64,000 nucleotides of DNA from Chimonanthus salicifolius (taxonomy: Eukaryota > Streptophyta > Magnoliopsida > Laurales > Calycanthaceae), in contig CM023536.1 in the NCBI GenBank assembly GCA_013350335.1, positions 46,632,314 through 46,696,313 of the forward strand. Reading direction: 5' to 3'. Within the stretch, counting starts at the first letter, position 1; every line of letters begins with the position of its first letter. The translations under genes and the position numbers were made by a program. Below are positions 46,793 through 60,353 of the stretch, one piece after another. A model generated the notes under the pieces. It was given only the letters and a program-made list of their open reading frames with translations. It was not told the DNA's origin and searched no databases.

Positions 46793-49700
46793 TGTTGAGC
46801 ACTGAAAATTACCATTTTACCCTTTAATTTTGGATTAGTTAGCCTTTGATTTGTGAATATTAGATGTGTTTAATAGAGTTTTTAAGTTTTGCAGTGTATT
46901 TGTGAGAATAAAAGAAAAATGAATTAAAATGGAGAAAAGTGGGTCATAGTCCTATTTTTGGAAAGTTTATAATTTTTACCACCTAATTTGATTTGGAATT
47001 ATTGTAAATTATTATAATTCAAATCCGGATATGAGAGTTTGAATTATAATAATATTTTTTAGACTCTGTTATATTGTAAAGGTGGTAGAAATTTATAAAC
47101 ACACAAATGGACCCACTGTTCAAATCTGAAGTCTGAAGACAAAGTCTGCAATTGGAAGCCAATGAGCCAAAGTCCACCAATATTCCGGGCCAGATAAAAG
47201 TCCAAGTATGGGATCCAAGTCCAAAAGATCAAGCGGGACCAGTGAATTTCGTTTGAATGATGGTGACTTATCTGCAAAATTCGGCGTTTGAAAAAGACAG
47301 TGGATTTGGATAAAAGATAGTGGATTTGAATAAAAGACAGGGATAAAGATAAAAGAGTTTGAACCGAAGGAAAGATAGAAAAGAGAGGGATAAGGAGGAA
47401 CAGAGATAAGGAGATAAAGGAGTTAGCCGATCTCCACAGAGAGAAATTTTGAATTTGAATGGATCCCTTCTCTAGGTTGAATTTGAAGGGTCTCTTATCT
47501 CATCTCTTCTCACTCCTATAAATTGATGGCTTTGAGTTCATTGAAAGTTGAACCGGGCAAAGACATTGAATGCTGAAGTTGGACGACGAAAGACAGAGAA
47601 AAATAAATAATTTCTTGTAAGTTATTTCATTTTTATTTTTATGTAAAGTCCAAAAGAATTGTAATTTATTTTCGAATTTTAAATAAAATTCATGGCGGTT
47701 TGTTTAGATTTATGATATTCCCAATTATTAAATATTTAATAATGATAGTTTCCAATTTTATTTTAATTCTTTTTAAGAACTTTATGGAGAAAATTAATTT
47801 GAGGATTTTTCAATGAAAAGTGGAACCCCTTTTAGGATCAGTGGGACTTGCCGTCTCTCAAGTCTAAGGTTCTTATCAAGAACAGTTGTTTTAGAATTGG
47901 GGAAACATAAGTTTAAAACTCGCTCAAGCCTAAGGCTTGATTTGAAAAATTTCGATTTAATTATTATTTTAATTAGAATTTTATTAAATAAGAAACTTGA
48001 ATTATGTTTAATAATTCCAGAATATTTCATAGTTTAGGCCATGTTTTTGTTTTTAAATCGGATAACATGGTACTTTGAATGCTTGACCTGATTCCATTGT
48101 AGATTATGTAAAAAATTATTTACTCTTGATTTATTTTTCTTTTTCTTAAAAAATCATCAAAACTATTCATTGTTCTAAATTAAGATTGTAACTAAATGTT
48201 TTAGAAAATTATTTCCTTAAATCACATCATTTTTAAATAGTGCTATTTTTTTATTTCGTACATATATTTTGTAGATTTCGCTTGGGTATGACCTCACACT
48301 CATACTCTATACTATAAATCGGTTCGTACGCTTGCGAGTAATTTAAAATTCACATCAAGTTTTTGGCGCCTTTGCCGGGGAAATCTCGAAATAAAATTAT
48401 ATGCTATTAAATTATGTGATTTTTGAAAATAAATCTAATACTGCAGATATGTCTTAATTTAGAATTTCATCTAACTTAGGATTTTTTTTTTAATTAAATA
48501 AAAAAAATTTAAAAAAATTTAAAAAATAAAAAATTAAAATTTATTTTTTTGAAATAAAGTTTGACTTGATTTAAATTTTTTTTTTCTTCCATTAGTTGTA
48601 ATTTTAGGAGAAGTGCATTTAAATTAGTACTATTTATTTATTTATTTATTTTTTATTTATTTGAGTCAGAATCTTCACCAAAGCTTGTATTGTCTATTTT
48701 GCAAGAATTTTAATTATGTCGCGCTTAAAAATCAATGGAGATATGCACAACACGCTAAGGAGCTTTAAATTGCGCGCTTGAAAAAAAAAATTGCTGAAAA
48801 TACGCATGAAAGGCTAAGGTGAATTTTTACTTTTTTCTTTTTATTTTATATATATCATGCATTCATATAGATTTATTTAAGGTGTTCTTTATTTTTTTTG
48901 CATTTAATTTGTCCATGGATTTAGGTTGTTAGTATTCATGCATTAGTTTAGATTGTTTTATTAATGTTTGCATATTTGTATGAATGTTATATGGTAATTT
49001 AGGACTACATTTTCACAATATTTAGAAAATAAGATTAGTAAAATTGCTTCATGCATTTTCGTAATAAAATCAATTAAGGAACCGTTACGCTAGATTTTAG
49101 GGTTTCATGCTCAATAGGAACCTTTTCAATATAAATTAATTTTTGTAACCGGTGAATATTTTTTCTTCAATCATGGTGTCTAGGATTAGTTCTGTCACCA
49201 AGGTATAAAGAGCCTAAGGATAAGTGAAAACTTAAGAAGATGCCGTGTGCTCCTCCACTTACCTGGGAACTTACCTAGCAATGATTGTGGTTAAACTCTC
49301 ATCGGAGACTTAGATTATTTGGAGAGAAAAGTAGGAGCCAGTTTAGAGACCTAGGTTAGTTTAGGTTTTTATTTTTAGTTTTAGGTCATTTATTTTGTTT
49401 GAATTTGTTTTGGTCTTGTTTTGTCTTTTTTGCTGAAAGTGAGTGTTTGGATACGCGATTGGTTAGAATTGAGTCTCCAAATTGTGAACATCCAGTCAGT
49501 CATCAATCCATTATTGGCGACAGTAGGGTTTGTGGGGTCATGACAATTTCAACGTTAGAACCTACATTAGAACCCAATCGTTGTAACCATGGTGAGGAGA
49601 GTCTGACCATTATACCATTTCTTCCCTACATAGAGCTACCAAAGTCATCTAAATCACCATAATCACCATCTTAGGTCAATTGTTGTGTCCGTCAGTCTAG

Positions 49701-52700
49701 AGTCAGTCTAGTTTAAGATTTTTGTTTTAGGTCCATTTTGAGTGAACCCTTTTAAATACAATTGAACCTTAATTAACACTGTTCCAAAAAATTCTAATTT
49801 GCACCTGATCACTGTGAATTAATGAACATTGAGGACAATGTCAAATTTAAGTTTGGAGTATCAAAATGGGATACACTAGTTGAGTCCCAAAAAAAAAAAA
49901 AAATTGAGTCCACTAAAAGTTTTTGTGAGTCAAAAAAAAAATAAAAAGTAAAAAATAAAAAATAAAAATAAAAAAAATCAAGGGAAAAGTAAGTGAACAC
50001 TGAGACTACCCCTTGTGAAAAAAAAAATTGTTGAGTTTAAGTGATTTTTCAGCATTAATAGGTAAATAAAAATTTTCATATCATACTTTTTCGATAAGAT
50101 TTTTATAGAATTTATATTCGGAATAAATTTACACAGCCATATTTAAATTGAGTTAGAGAAGAAAAATTTTCATGAGTCTAGTATTAAATAAAGGAATACT
50201 AGTGGAGACTTAACCCAGTAAGCTTTAGAGGCTTTCAAATTTTCTAAGGGATTTAAGTCAATCCATTTTTTTTTCTGAAGTGCATCAAGTCGTTGTGGAT
50301 TTCATCATTCTTCAATTTTGGTCATATTACTGAGAACGCCATTAAAATTGAGTTAGTACATTTGAAATTTTTTAGACTTTATTTGAAACAAGGAAATCAC
50401 TGTATAAAACTTAGGATATGATTTAGGCCATTTTCGGATCGTTTGAGCCTTCATGCCTATCTATTATTCGTCAAAATTTATCCTGATAGTTCCCAGTTGA
50501 GCCTTTAAGTTAGCATGTTTTCTTGATCATCCATATTTACCAAACCCAACTCCGATTTTGGAGTTTGAGCCTCATTAAACATATATCTTGACCTATTCAT
50601 AAAAAAGGTTAGAGATGACAAATATTGGGATAATACCAAAAAAAAAAAGGGCACAACAAAGTAAAAGAAGAAAACAGCACAACAAGAAAGGGAACATCCT
50701 GACATCAAAATAAGTATATGAAAAAGAAAGAAAAAAAAAAGATAAATATTTTGAAAAGTACTAAAAAAAAAATAGAGGAAGAAATATCTCGTCATATATC
50801 TTAAAGACCTCTAACCTTTTGATCAAAATATTTATTCTTATAGTCCTATTATCCTTCTTTGATTTGACCCGATCCGAAGCCATGTTTCGTCCTATTAAAA
50901 GTCCTATTGATCTTAAGTTGAAATATGGTATTTCATGTGGAGAATAGAGGAAGAAAAATGATAATGTATAACTCAACGTTCTCAGGAAAGTGGCGTCTAT
51001 TCATAAGATCCAACAATTATTTTCTTTGTCATCTACCGTTTTTCTAATACATATGTGAGAAATTTTGAATTTGAATACAGAAACTCCTCTCACATATACC
51101 TTTGAGAGAAAATAACCCAACCTCTGAGCGTTAATCTTTCTGAGAGATATCTAGTGAGGTTTGAAGTCAAAGCATATTTTCCGATGTTGGGTACGAAACT
51201 TGTGTCTATTTGGAAGAGAAAACTAAATTTAATATTGGCTAAGCACACACTACACTCCGAATATAAGTCTTATAAAATAAATTTTGGAATCGTATGATGT
51301 CTAAATTTTTATGAACTTGTTTTTGCCGAATCTGATACTAAGACTATACAAAATTGATGTTTGTGGGTATCATCACTGAAAGCCCTCACGAGACTATAAT
51401 TCATCCATTAGGGGTAACCTAGGGGTTTAAAGACTTATTACATACGCTAAATGCAATCGAGAGTGCCAGCGAAAGTGGTGTATATTAGGATTTGAATGTC
51501 TACTATTTTAGTTTTTGTTTTGCTCGAGGATTAGCAAAATCTAAGTTTGGGGGTATTTGTTGAGCACTGAAAATTACCATTTTACCCTTTAATTTTGGAT
51601 TAGTTAGCCTTTGATTTGTAAATATTAATGCGTTTAATAGAGTTTTTAAGTTTTGCAGTATATTTGTGAGAATACAAGAAAAATGAATTAAAATGGAGAA
51701 AAGTGGGCCATAGTCTTATTTTTGGAAATTTTATAATTTTTACCACCTAATTTGATTTGAAATTATTGTAAATTATTATAATCAGATCCGGATATGAGAG
51801 TTTGAATTATAATAATATTTTTTAGACTGTGTAAAGGTGGTAAAAAATTATAAACACACAAATGGACCCACTGTTCAAATTTGAAACCTAAAGACAAAGT
51901 CTACAATTGGAAGCTAATGAGCCAAAGTCCACAATATTCCGGGCCAGATAAAAGTCTAAGTATAGGATCCAAGTCCAAAAGATCAAGCGGGACCAGTGAA
52001 TTTCGTTTGAATGATGATGTCTTATCTGCAAAATTCGGCGTTTGAAAAAGACAGTGGATTTGGATAAAAGATAATGGATTTGAATAAATGACAGGGGTAA
52101 AGATAAAAGAGTTTGAACCGAAGGAGATATAAGAAAGAAAGATAAGAAAGAGAGGGATAAGGAGGAGCAGAGATAAGGAGATAAAAGAGTTAACCGATCT
52201 CCACAGAGAGAAATTTTGAATTTGAATGGATCCCTTATCTTGGTCGAATTTGAAGGGTCCCTTATCTCATCTCTTCTCACTCATATAAATTGATGGCTTT
52301 GGGTCCATTGAAGATTGAACCGGGCAAGACATCGAAGGCTAAAGTTGGACGATGAAAGATAGAGAAAAATAAATAATTTCTTGTAAGTTATTTTATTTTT
52401 ATTTTTATGTAAAGTCCAAAAGAATTGTAATTCATTTTCGAATTTTTAAATAAAATTCATTGCGGTTTGTTTAGATGTAAGCTATTCCCAATTGTTAAAT
52501 ATTAAATAATGATGGTTTTCAATTTAATTTTAATTCTTTTTAAGAACTTCATGAACCAAATTAATTTGAGGATTTTTCAATGAAAAGTGGAACCCCTTTT
52601 AGGATCAGTGGGACTTGCCGTCTCTCCAGTGTAAGGTTCTTATCAAGAACGGTTGTTTTAGAATTGGGGAAATACAAGTTTAAAACCCGCTCAAGCTTAA

Positions 52701-53113
52701 GGCTTGATTTGAAAAATTCTGATTTAATGATTATTTTAATTAGAATTTTATTAAATAAGAAACTTGAATTATATTTAATAATTCCAGAATATTTCATAAT
52801 CTAAGTCATGTTTTTGTTTTTAAATCGGATAACATGGTATGTCGATGTTTGACCGGATTCCATTGTAGATTATGTAAAAAAAAATTATTTTTGATTTATT
52901 TTTCTTTTTCTCAAAAATTCATCAAAACCATTCATTGTTTTAAATTAAGATTATAAATAAATGTTTTAGAAAATTATTTCCTTAAATCACATCATTTTTA
53001 AATAGTGCGATTTTTTTTTATTTCGTACATATATTTTTAGATTTCCCTTATGTACGACCTCGCACTCATACTCTATACTATAAATCGGTTCGTACGCTTG
53101 CGAGTAATTTTAA
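46793..53113 (+). mobile_element. Non-coding Athila/Tat-like retroelement X (LARD), plus orientation
   Basis: LTR1 46793-48354 (TGTTGAGCACTGAAAATTAC ... AATTCACA), primer-binding site TGGCGCCTTTGCCGGGGA (48364-48381), a 3.2-kb internal region without gag or pol, a polypurine-like AGTTTGGGGGTAT (51544-51557), and LTR2 51558-53113. The primer site matches the tRNA-Asp complement typical of Athila-type elements with one mismatch (knowledge of the family). GAGGACAATGTC...AAGTTTGG near 49830-49857 is another phrase typical of such elements. It must depend on an autonomous relative. LTR2 is truncated at the junction with element Y. Confidence 0.85.
48364..48381 (+). other. Primer-binding site of element X
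   Basis: TGGCGCCTTTGCCGGGGA, complementary to the 3' end of plant tRNA-Asp apart from one base, nine bases after the LTR end. Confidence 0.75.
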
Positions 53114-56100
53114 ATTTAAAATTTAAAATATATGTACGAAATAAAAAAATAGCACTATTTAAAAATGATGTGATTTAAGGAAATAATTTTCTAAAACATT
53201 TAGTTACAATCTTAATTTAGAACAATGAATAGTTTTGATGATTTTTTAAGAAAAAGAAAAATAAATCAAGAGTAAATAATTTTTTACATAATCTACAATG
53301 GAATCAGGTCAAGCATTCAAAGTACCATGTTATCCGATTTAAAAACAAAAACATGGCCTAAACTATGAAATATTCTGGAATTATTAAACATAATTCAAGT
53401 TTCTTATTTAATAAAATTCTAATTAAAATAATAATTAAATCGGAAATTTTCAAATCAAGCCTTAGGCTTGAGCGGGTTTTAAACTTGTGTTTCCCCAATT
53501 CTAAAACAATTGTTCTTGATAAGAACCTTAGACTTGAGAGACGGCAAGTCCCATTGATCCTAAAAGGGGTTCCACTTTTCATTGAAAAATCCTCAAATTA
53601 ATTTTCTCCATAAAGTTCTTAAAAAGAATTAAAATAAAATTGGAAACTATCATTATTAAATATTTAATAATTGGGAATATCATAAATCTAAACAAACCGC
53701 CATGAATTTTATTTAAAAATTCGAAAATAAATTACAATTCTTTTGGACTTTACATAAAAATAAAAATGAAATAACTTACAAGAAATTATTTATTTTTCTC
53801 TGTCTTTCGTCGTCCAACTTCAGCATTCAATGTCTTGCCCGGTTCAACTTTCAATGAACTCAAAGCCATCAATTTATAGGAGTGAGAAGAGATGAGATAA
53901 GGGACCCTTCAAATTCAACCGAGATAAGGGATCCATTCAAATTCAAAATTTCTCTCTGTGGAGATCGGCTAACTCCTTTATCTCCTTATCTCTGTTCCCC
54001 TTATCCCTCTCTTTTCTATCTTTCCTTCGGTTCAAACTCTTTTATCTTTATCCCTGTCTTTTATTCAAATCCACTATCTTTTATCCAAATCCACTGTCTT
54101 TTTCAAACGCCGAATTTTGCAGATAAGTCACCATCATTCAAACGAAATTCACTGGTCCCGCTTGATCTTTTGGACTTGGATCCCATACTTGGACTTTTAT
54201 CTGGCCCGGAATATTGGTGGACTTTGGCTCATTGGCTTCCAATTGCAGACTTTGTCTTCAGACTTCAGATTTGAACAGTGGGTCCATTTGTGTGTTTATA
54301 AATTTCTACCACCTTTACAATATAACAGAGTCTAAAAAATATTATTATAATTCAAACTCTCATATCCGGATTTGAATTATAATAATTTACAATAATTCCA
54401 AATCAAATTAGGTGGTAAAAATTATAAACTTTCCAAAAATAGGACTATGACCCACTTTTTTCCATTTTAATTCATTTTCTTTTATTCTCACAAATACACT
54501 GCAAAACTTAAAAACTCTATTAAACGCATCTAATATTCACAAATCAAAGGCTAACTAATCCAAAATTAAAGGGTAAAATGGTAATTTTCAGTGCTCAACA
54601 AATACCCCCAAACTTAGATTTTGCTAGTCCTCGAGTAAAACAAAAACTAAAAACTAGACATTCAAATCCTAATTTATACCACTTTCGCTGGCACTCTCGA
54701 TTGCATTTAGCGTATGCAACAAGCCTTTAAACCCCTAGGTTACCCCTAATGGACGAGTTATAGTCTCGTGAAGGTTTTCAGTGATGATACACACAAACAT
54801 CAGTTTTTGTATAGTCTTAGTTTCAGATTCGGCAAAAATAAGTTCATAAAGATTTAGACATCATACGATTCCAAAATTTATTTTATAAGACTTATATTCG
54901 GAGTGTAGTGTGTGCTTAGCCAATATTAAAATTAGTTTTCGTTTCCAAATAGACACAAGTTTCGTACCCAACATCGGAAAATATGTTTTGACTTCAAACC
55001 TCACTTGATATCTCTCAAAAAGATTAACGCTCAGAGGTTAGGTTATTTTCTCTCAAAGGTATATGTGAGCGGAGTTTGTGTACACAATTTCAAAATTTCT
55101 CCTATATCTATTAGAAAAACGGTATATGACAAAGAAAATAATTATTGCATCTCATGAATGGACGCCACTTCCTAAGAACGTTGAGTTATACATTATCATT
55201 TTTCTTCCTCTACTCTCCACATGAAATATCATATTTCTACTTAAGATCAAGAGGACTTTTAATAGGATGAAACTTGGCTTAGGATCGTGTCAAATCAAAG
55301 AAGGATAATAAGACTCTAAGAATAAATATTTTGATCAAAAGGTTAGAAGGTCTTTAAGATATATGACGGGATATTTCTTCCTCTATTTTTTTTCTTTTCA
55401 GCACTTTTCAAAATATTCATCTTTTTTTTTTTTCTTTCTTTTTATATCCTTTTTTTTTTTTGATGTCAGGATGTTCCCTTTCTTTTTATGCTATTTTTTT
55501 TTTTTACTTTCTTGTGCCCTTATTTTCTTAGTATCATCCCAATATTTGTCATCACTAACCTTTTTTATGAATAGGTCAAGACATATTTTTAATGAGGCTC
55601 AGACTCCAAAATCAGAGTTGGGTTTCGGTAAACATGGTTGATCAAGAAAACATGCTAACTTAAACGCTCAACTGGGAACTATCAGGATAAATTTTGACGA
55701 AAGATAGGTAGGCATGAAGGCTCAAACGATCCGAAAATGGTCCTAAATCATATCCTAAGTTTTATACAGTGATTTCCTTATTTTAAATAAAGTCTAAAAA
55801 ATTTCAAATGTACTAACTCAATTTTAATGGCGTTCTCAGAATATGACCAAAATTGAAGAATGATGAGATCCATAACGACTTAATGCGCTTCAGAAAGAAA
55901 AATGAATTGACTTAAATGTCTCAGAAAAATTGAAAGGCTCTAAAGCTTACTAAGTTCAGTCTCCACTAGTATTCCTTTGTTGACTACTAGACTCATGAAA
56001 ATTTTTCTTCTCTAACTCAATTTAACATGGCTGTGTAAATTTATTCCAAATATAAATTCTATAAAAATCTTATCGAAAAAGTACGATATGAAAATTTTTA

Positions 56101-59100
56101 TTTACCTATTAATGCTGAAAAATCACTTAGACTCAACAATTTTTTTCCACAAGAGGTAGTCTCAGTGTTCACTTACTTTTCCCTTGATTTTTTTTATTTT
56201 TTTTTAATTTTTTTTGACTCACAAAAACTTTTAGTGGACTCAAAATTTTTTTTTTTTGGGACTCAACTAGTGTATCCCATTTTGATATTCCAAACTTAAA
56301 TTTGACATTGTCCTCGATGTTCATTAATTCACAGTGATTAGGTGCAAATTAGAATTTTTTGGAACAGTGTTAATTAATGTTCAATTGTATTTAAAAGGGT
56401 TCACTCATAATGGACCTAAAACAAAAATCTTAAACTAGACTGACTCTAGACTGACGGACACAACAATTGACCTAAGATGGTGATTATGGTGATTTAGGTG
56501 ACTTGGGTAGCTCTATGTAGGGAAGAAATTGTATAATGGTCAGACTCTCCTCACCATAGGTTATAATGATTGGGTTCTAATGTAGGTTCTAATGTTGAAA
56601 TTGCCATGACCCCACAAATCCTACTGTCGCCAATAATGGCTTGATGACTAACTGGATGTTCACAATTTGGGGACTCAATTCTAACCAATCGTTTGGTCGA
56701 ATTGCGTCTCCAAACACTCATTTTCACTAAGAAGGACAAAACAAGACCAAAACAAATTTAAACAAAATAAATGACCTAAAACTAAAAATAAAAACCTAAA
56801 CTAACCTAGGTATCTAGACTGGCTCCTACTTTTCTTTCCAAATAATCTAAGTCTCCGATGAGAGTTTAACCACAATCATGGCTAGGTAAGTTCCCAGGTA
56901 AGTGGAGGAGCACACGGCATCTTCTTAAGTTTCCACTTATCCTTATGCTCTTTACACCTTGGTGACTAAAACTAATCCTAGACACCATGATTGAAGAAAA
57001 AATATTCACCGGTTACAAAAATTAATTTATATTGAAAAGGTTCCTATTGAGCATGAAACCCTAAAATCTAGCGTAACGGTTCCTTAATTGATTTTATTAC
57101 GAAAATGCATGAAGCAATTTTACTAATCTTATTTTTCTAAATATTGTGAAAATGCAGTCCTAAATTACCATATAACATTCATACAAATATGTAAACATTA
57201 ATAAAACAATCTAAACTAATGCATGAATACTAACAACCTAAATCCATGGACAGATTAAATGCAAAAAATAATAAAGAACACCTTAAATAAATCTATATGA
57301 ATGCATGATATATATAAAATAAAAAGAAAAAATTAAAAATTCACCTTAGGCCTTTCATGCGTATTTTCAGTAATTTTCTTTTTCAAGCGCGCAATTTAAA
57401 GCTCCTTAGCGTGTTGTGCATATCTCCATTGATTTTTAAGCATGACATAATTAAAATTCCTGCAAAATAGACAATACAAGCTTTGGTGAAGATTCTGACT
57501 CAAATAAATAAAAAATAAATAAATAAATAAATAGTACTAATCTAAGTGCACTTCTCCTAAAATTACAACTAATGGAAGAAAAAAAAAATTTAAATCAAGT
57601 CAAACTTTATTTCAAAAAAATAAATTTTAATTTTTTTAAATTTTTTTTAAATTTTTTTAAATTTTTTTTAAAATTTTTTTATTTAATTAAAAAAAAATCC
57701 TAAGTTAGATGAAATTCTAAATTAAGACATATCTGCAGTATTAGATTTATTTTCAAAAATCACATAATTTAATAGCACACAATTTTATTTCGAGATTTCC
57801 CCTTCAACGGCGCCAAAAACTTGATGTAAATACCGAAGGGAAATCTACAAAATATATGTACGAAATAAAATAAAATCGCATTATTTAAAAATGATGTGAT
57901 TTAAGGAAATAATTTTCTAAAACATTTAGTTATAATCTTAATTTAAAACAATGAATAGTTTTGATGAATTTTTGAGAAAAAGAAAAATAAATCAAAAATA
58001 ATTTTTTTTTACATAATCTACAATGGAATCCGGTCAAACATCGACATGCCATGTTATCCAATTTAAAAACAAAAACATGGCCTAGACTATGAAATATTCT
58101 GGAATTATTAAATATAATTCAAGTTTCTTATTTAATAAAATTCTAATTAAAATAATCATTAAATCAGAATTTTTCAAATCAAGCCTTAGGCTTGAGCGGG
58201 TTTTAAACTTGTGTTTCCCCAATTCTAAAACAACCGTTCTTGATAAGAACCTTAGATTGGAGAGACGGTAAGTCCCACTGATCCTAAAAGGGGTTCCACT
58301 TTTCATTGAAAAATCCTCAAATTAATTTGTTTCATGAAGTTCTTAAAAAGAATTAAAATTAAATTGAAAACCATCATTATTTAATATTTAACAATTGGGA
58401 ATAGCTTACATCTAAACAAACTGCCATGAATTTTATTTAAAAATTCGAAAATGAATTACAATTCTTTTGGACTTTACATAAAAATAAAAATAAAATAACT
58501 TATAAGAAATTATTTATTTTTCTCTATCTTTCATCGTCCAACTTCAGCCTTCAATGTCTTGCCCAGTTCAATCTTCAATGGACCCAAAGCCATCAATTTA
58601 TATGAGTGAGAAGAGATGAGATAAGGGACCCTTCAAATTCGACCAAGATAAGGGATCCATTCAAATTCAAAATTTCTCTCTGTGGAGATCGGTTAACTCC
58701 TTTATCTCCTTATCTCTGCTCCTCCTTATCCATCTCTTTCTTATTTTTCTTTCTTATATCTCCTTCGGTTCAAACTCTTTTATCTTTACCCCTGTCTTTT
58801 ATTCAAATCCATTATCTTTTATCCAAATCCACTGTCTTTTTCAAACGCCAAATTTTGCAGATAAGACATCATCATTCAAACGAAATTCACTGGTCCCGCT
58901 TGATCTTTTGGACTTGGATCCTATACTTGGACTTTTATCTGGCCCGAAATATTTGTGGACTTTGGTTCATTGGCTTCCAATTATAGACTTTGTCTTCAGG
59001 CTTCAGATTTGAACAGTGGGTCCATTTGTATGTTTATAATTTTTTACCACCTTTACACAGTCTAAAAAATATTATTATAATTCAAACTCTCATATCCGGA

Positions 59101-59331
59101 TCTGAATTATAATAATTTACAATAATTCCAAATCAAATTAGGTGGTAAAAATTATAAAATTTCCAAAAATAAGACTATGGCCCACTTTTCTCCATTTTAA
59201 TTTCTTTTTCTTGTATTCTCACAAATATACTGCAAAACTTAAAAACTCTATTAAACGCATCTAATATTTACAAATCAAAGGCTAACTAATCCAAAATTAA
59301 AGGGTAAAATGGTAATTTTCAATGCTCAACA
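53114..59331 (-). mobile_element. Non-coding Athila/Tat-like retroelement Y (LARD), minus orientation
   Basis: Mirror partner of element X: LTR4 57825-59331 is its 5' LTR, the primer-binding site lies at 57798-57815 (minus TGGCGCCGTTGAAGGGGA), the internal region has no coding, the polypurine tract is at 54601-54614 (minus strand), and LTR3 53114-54600 is its 3' LTR, missing about 100 bp at its end. It joins element X tail to tail in an AT-rich tract at about 53109-53129. LTR4 also lacks about 65 bp near its 3' end. Confidence 0.85.
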
Positions 59332-59920
59332 AAGATCATATCATCAACATACAAGAGCAAGAGAATACCACCAACCGAGGTGAATTGAACAAAAAGAGCT
59401 AAATCATGAGGACTTGATTGAAAACTAAGAGAAGTAATCACGGTGGAAAACTTTTCAAACCAGTCAGGAAGTGCCTGTTTGAGGTCATATAATGCCTTTC
59501 GAAGTCTGCATACTTCCCCATAATTATGAGAAACTCCGGGAGGAGGAGTCATATAAACTTCTTCAGAGAGATCTCCATTTAAGAAGGCATTTTTAACATC
59601 CATCTGCGACAAACTCCAATTATGAACTGAGGCGACAACAATCAAAGTACAGACATAAGTCATTTTTGCAACATGGGCAAAAATCTCCTCGTAATCAATG
59701 CCATATTCTTATGCAAAACCCTTAGCAACCAAACGGGTCTTAGAACGCTCTACAGAACCATCAGACTTGGTCTTAATTTTATATACCCATTTGCAACCAA
59801 TTGCATGTTTGTCTAGAGGAAGATGTACTAAATCCCATGTACTAGTCTTATGCAGTGCAGAAAGTTCTTCATCCATAGCCTATTGCCAAAGAGGATCACA
59901 AATAACCTCTTTATAGGAGG
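59332..59920 (-). pseudogene. Copia 2 reverse transcriptase, N-terminal part
   Basis: Shows AMDEELSALHKTSTWDL, then WSLSQMDVKNAFLNGDLSEE (first catalytic Asp), EVYMTPPPG, LYDLKQALPDWFEKF and LLLYVDDMI, where the inserted element follows at once. Stops at about 59884 and 59711 are single-base changes of Gln codons. Confidence 0.92.
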
Positions 59921-60353
59921 TTGGTTCAGACAACGTATGAATAGAAGAGAGAAAGGAAGAGAATGAGGGAGAGTAACAAGAATAACCAAAATCATCATGA
60001 GAATAACCAAAATGAGTTGGAGGATTACGAACTCTCGAAGGATGGCAGGTAGTAGTAAGATCCACATCATTAGAAGTTGAAGGAGGGTCAGCCGGTGGAG
60101 AGGGAGGATTAATATCTGCAGAGGATACGGCTTCAACAGGAGTAGAACAAATAGGAGAAACAAAGATAGGCAATGCATGCACTTTATCAGACACAAACAA
60201 ATCATCAACATCAGATAAAGGATCAATGTATAGGAGCTCAGATTTAGGAACAGTGACAGAGTTAGATGAAACAGAATAGAAAGGAATATGTTCAAGAAAA
60301 ACAACATGACGAGATACATACAATTTTTGTACAACAGGATCATAACAGCGATA
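59921..60353 (-). pseudogene. Copia 2 integrase-RT linker
   Basis: Ser/Pro-rich linker, open at 60323-59880, with VVFLEHIPFYSVSS followed by low-complexity PPSPPADPPSTSNDV, the usual spacer between integrase and reverse transcriptase. A stop or shift near 60354 separates it from the integrase. Confidence 0.75.

Noticed and set aside
49399..49662. 87-codon frame in the internal region of element X
   Set aside because: The same region in element Y is broken differently; it shows no retroviral or host domain.
47813..58306. A 74-codon frame beginning MKSGTPFR is open in all four Athila-like LTRs, with an opposite-strand frame of up to 78 codons
   Set aside because: Conservation follows from close kinship of the LTRs. 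The product is low-complexity with no domain, and differences look random, so no gene is claimed.
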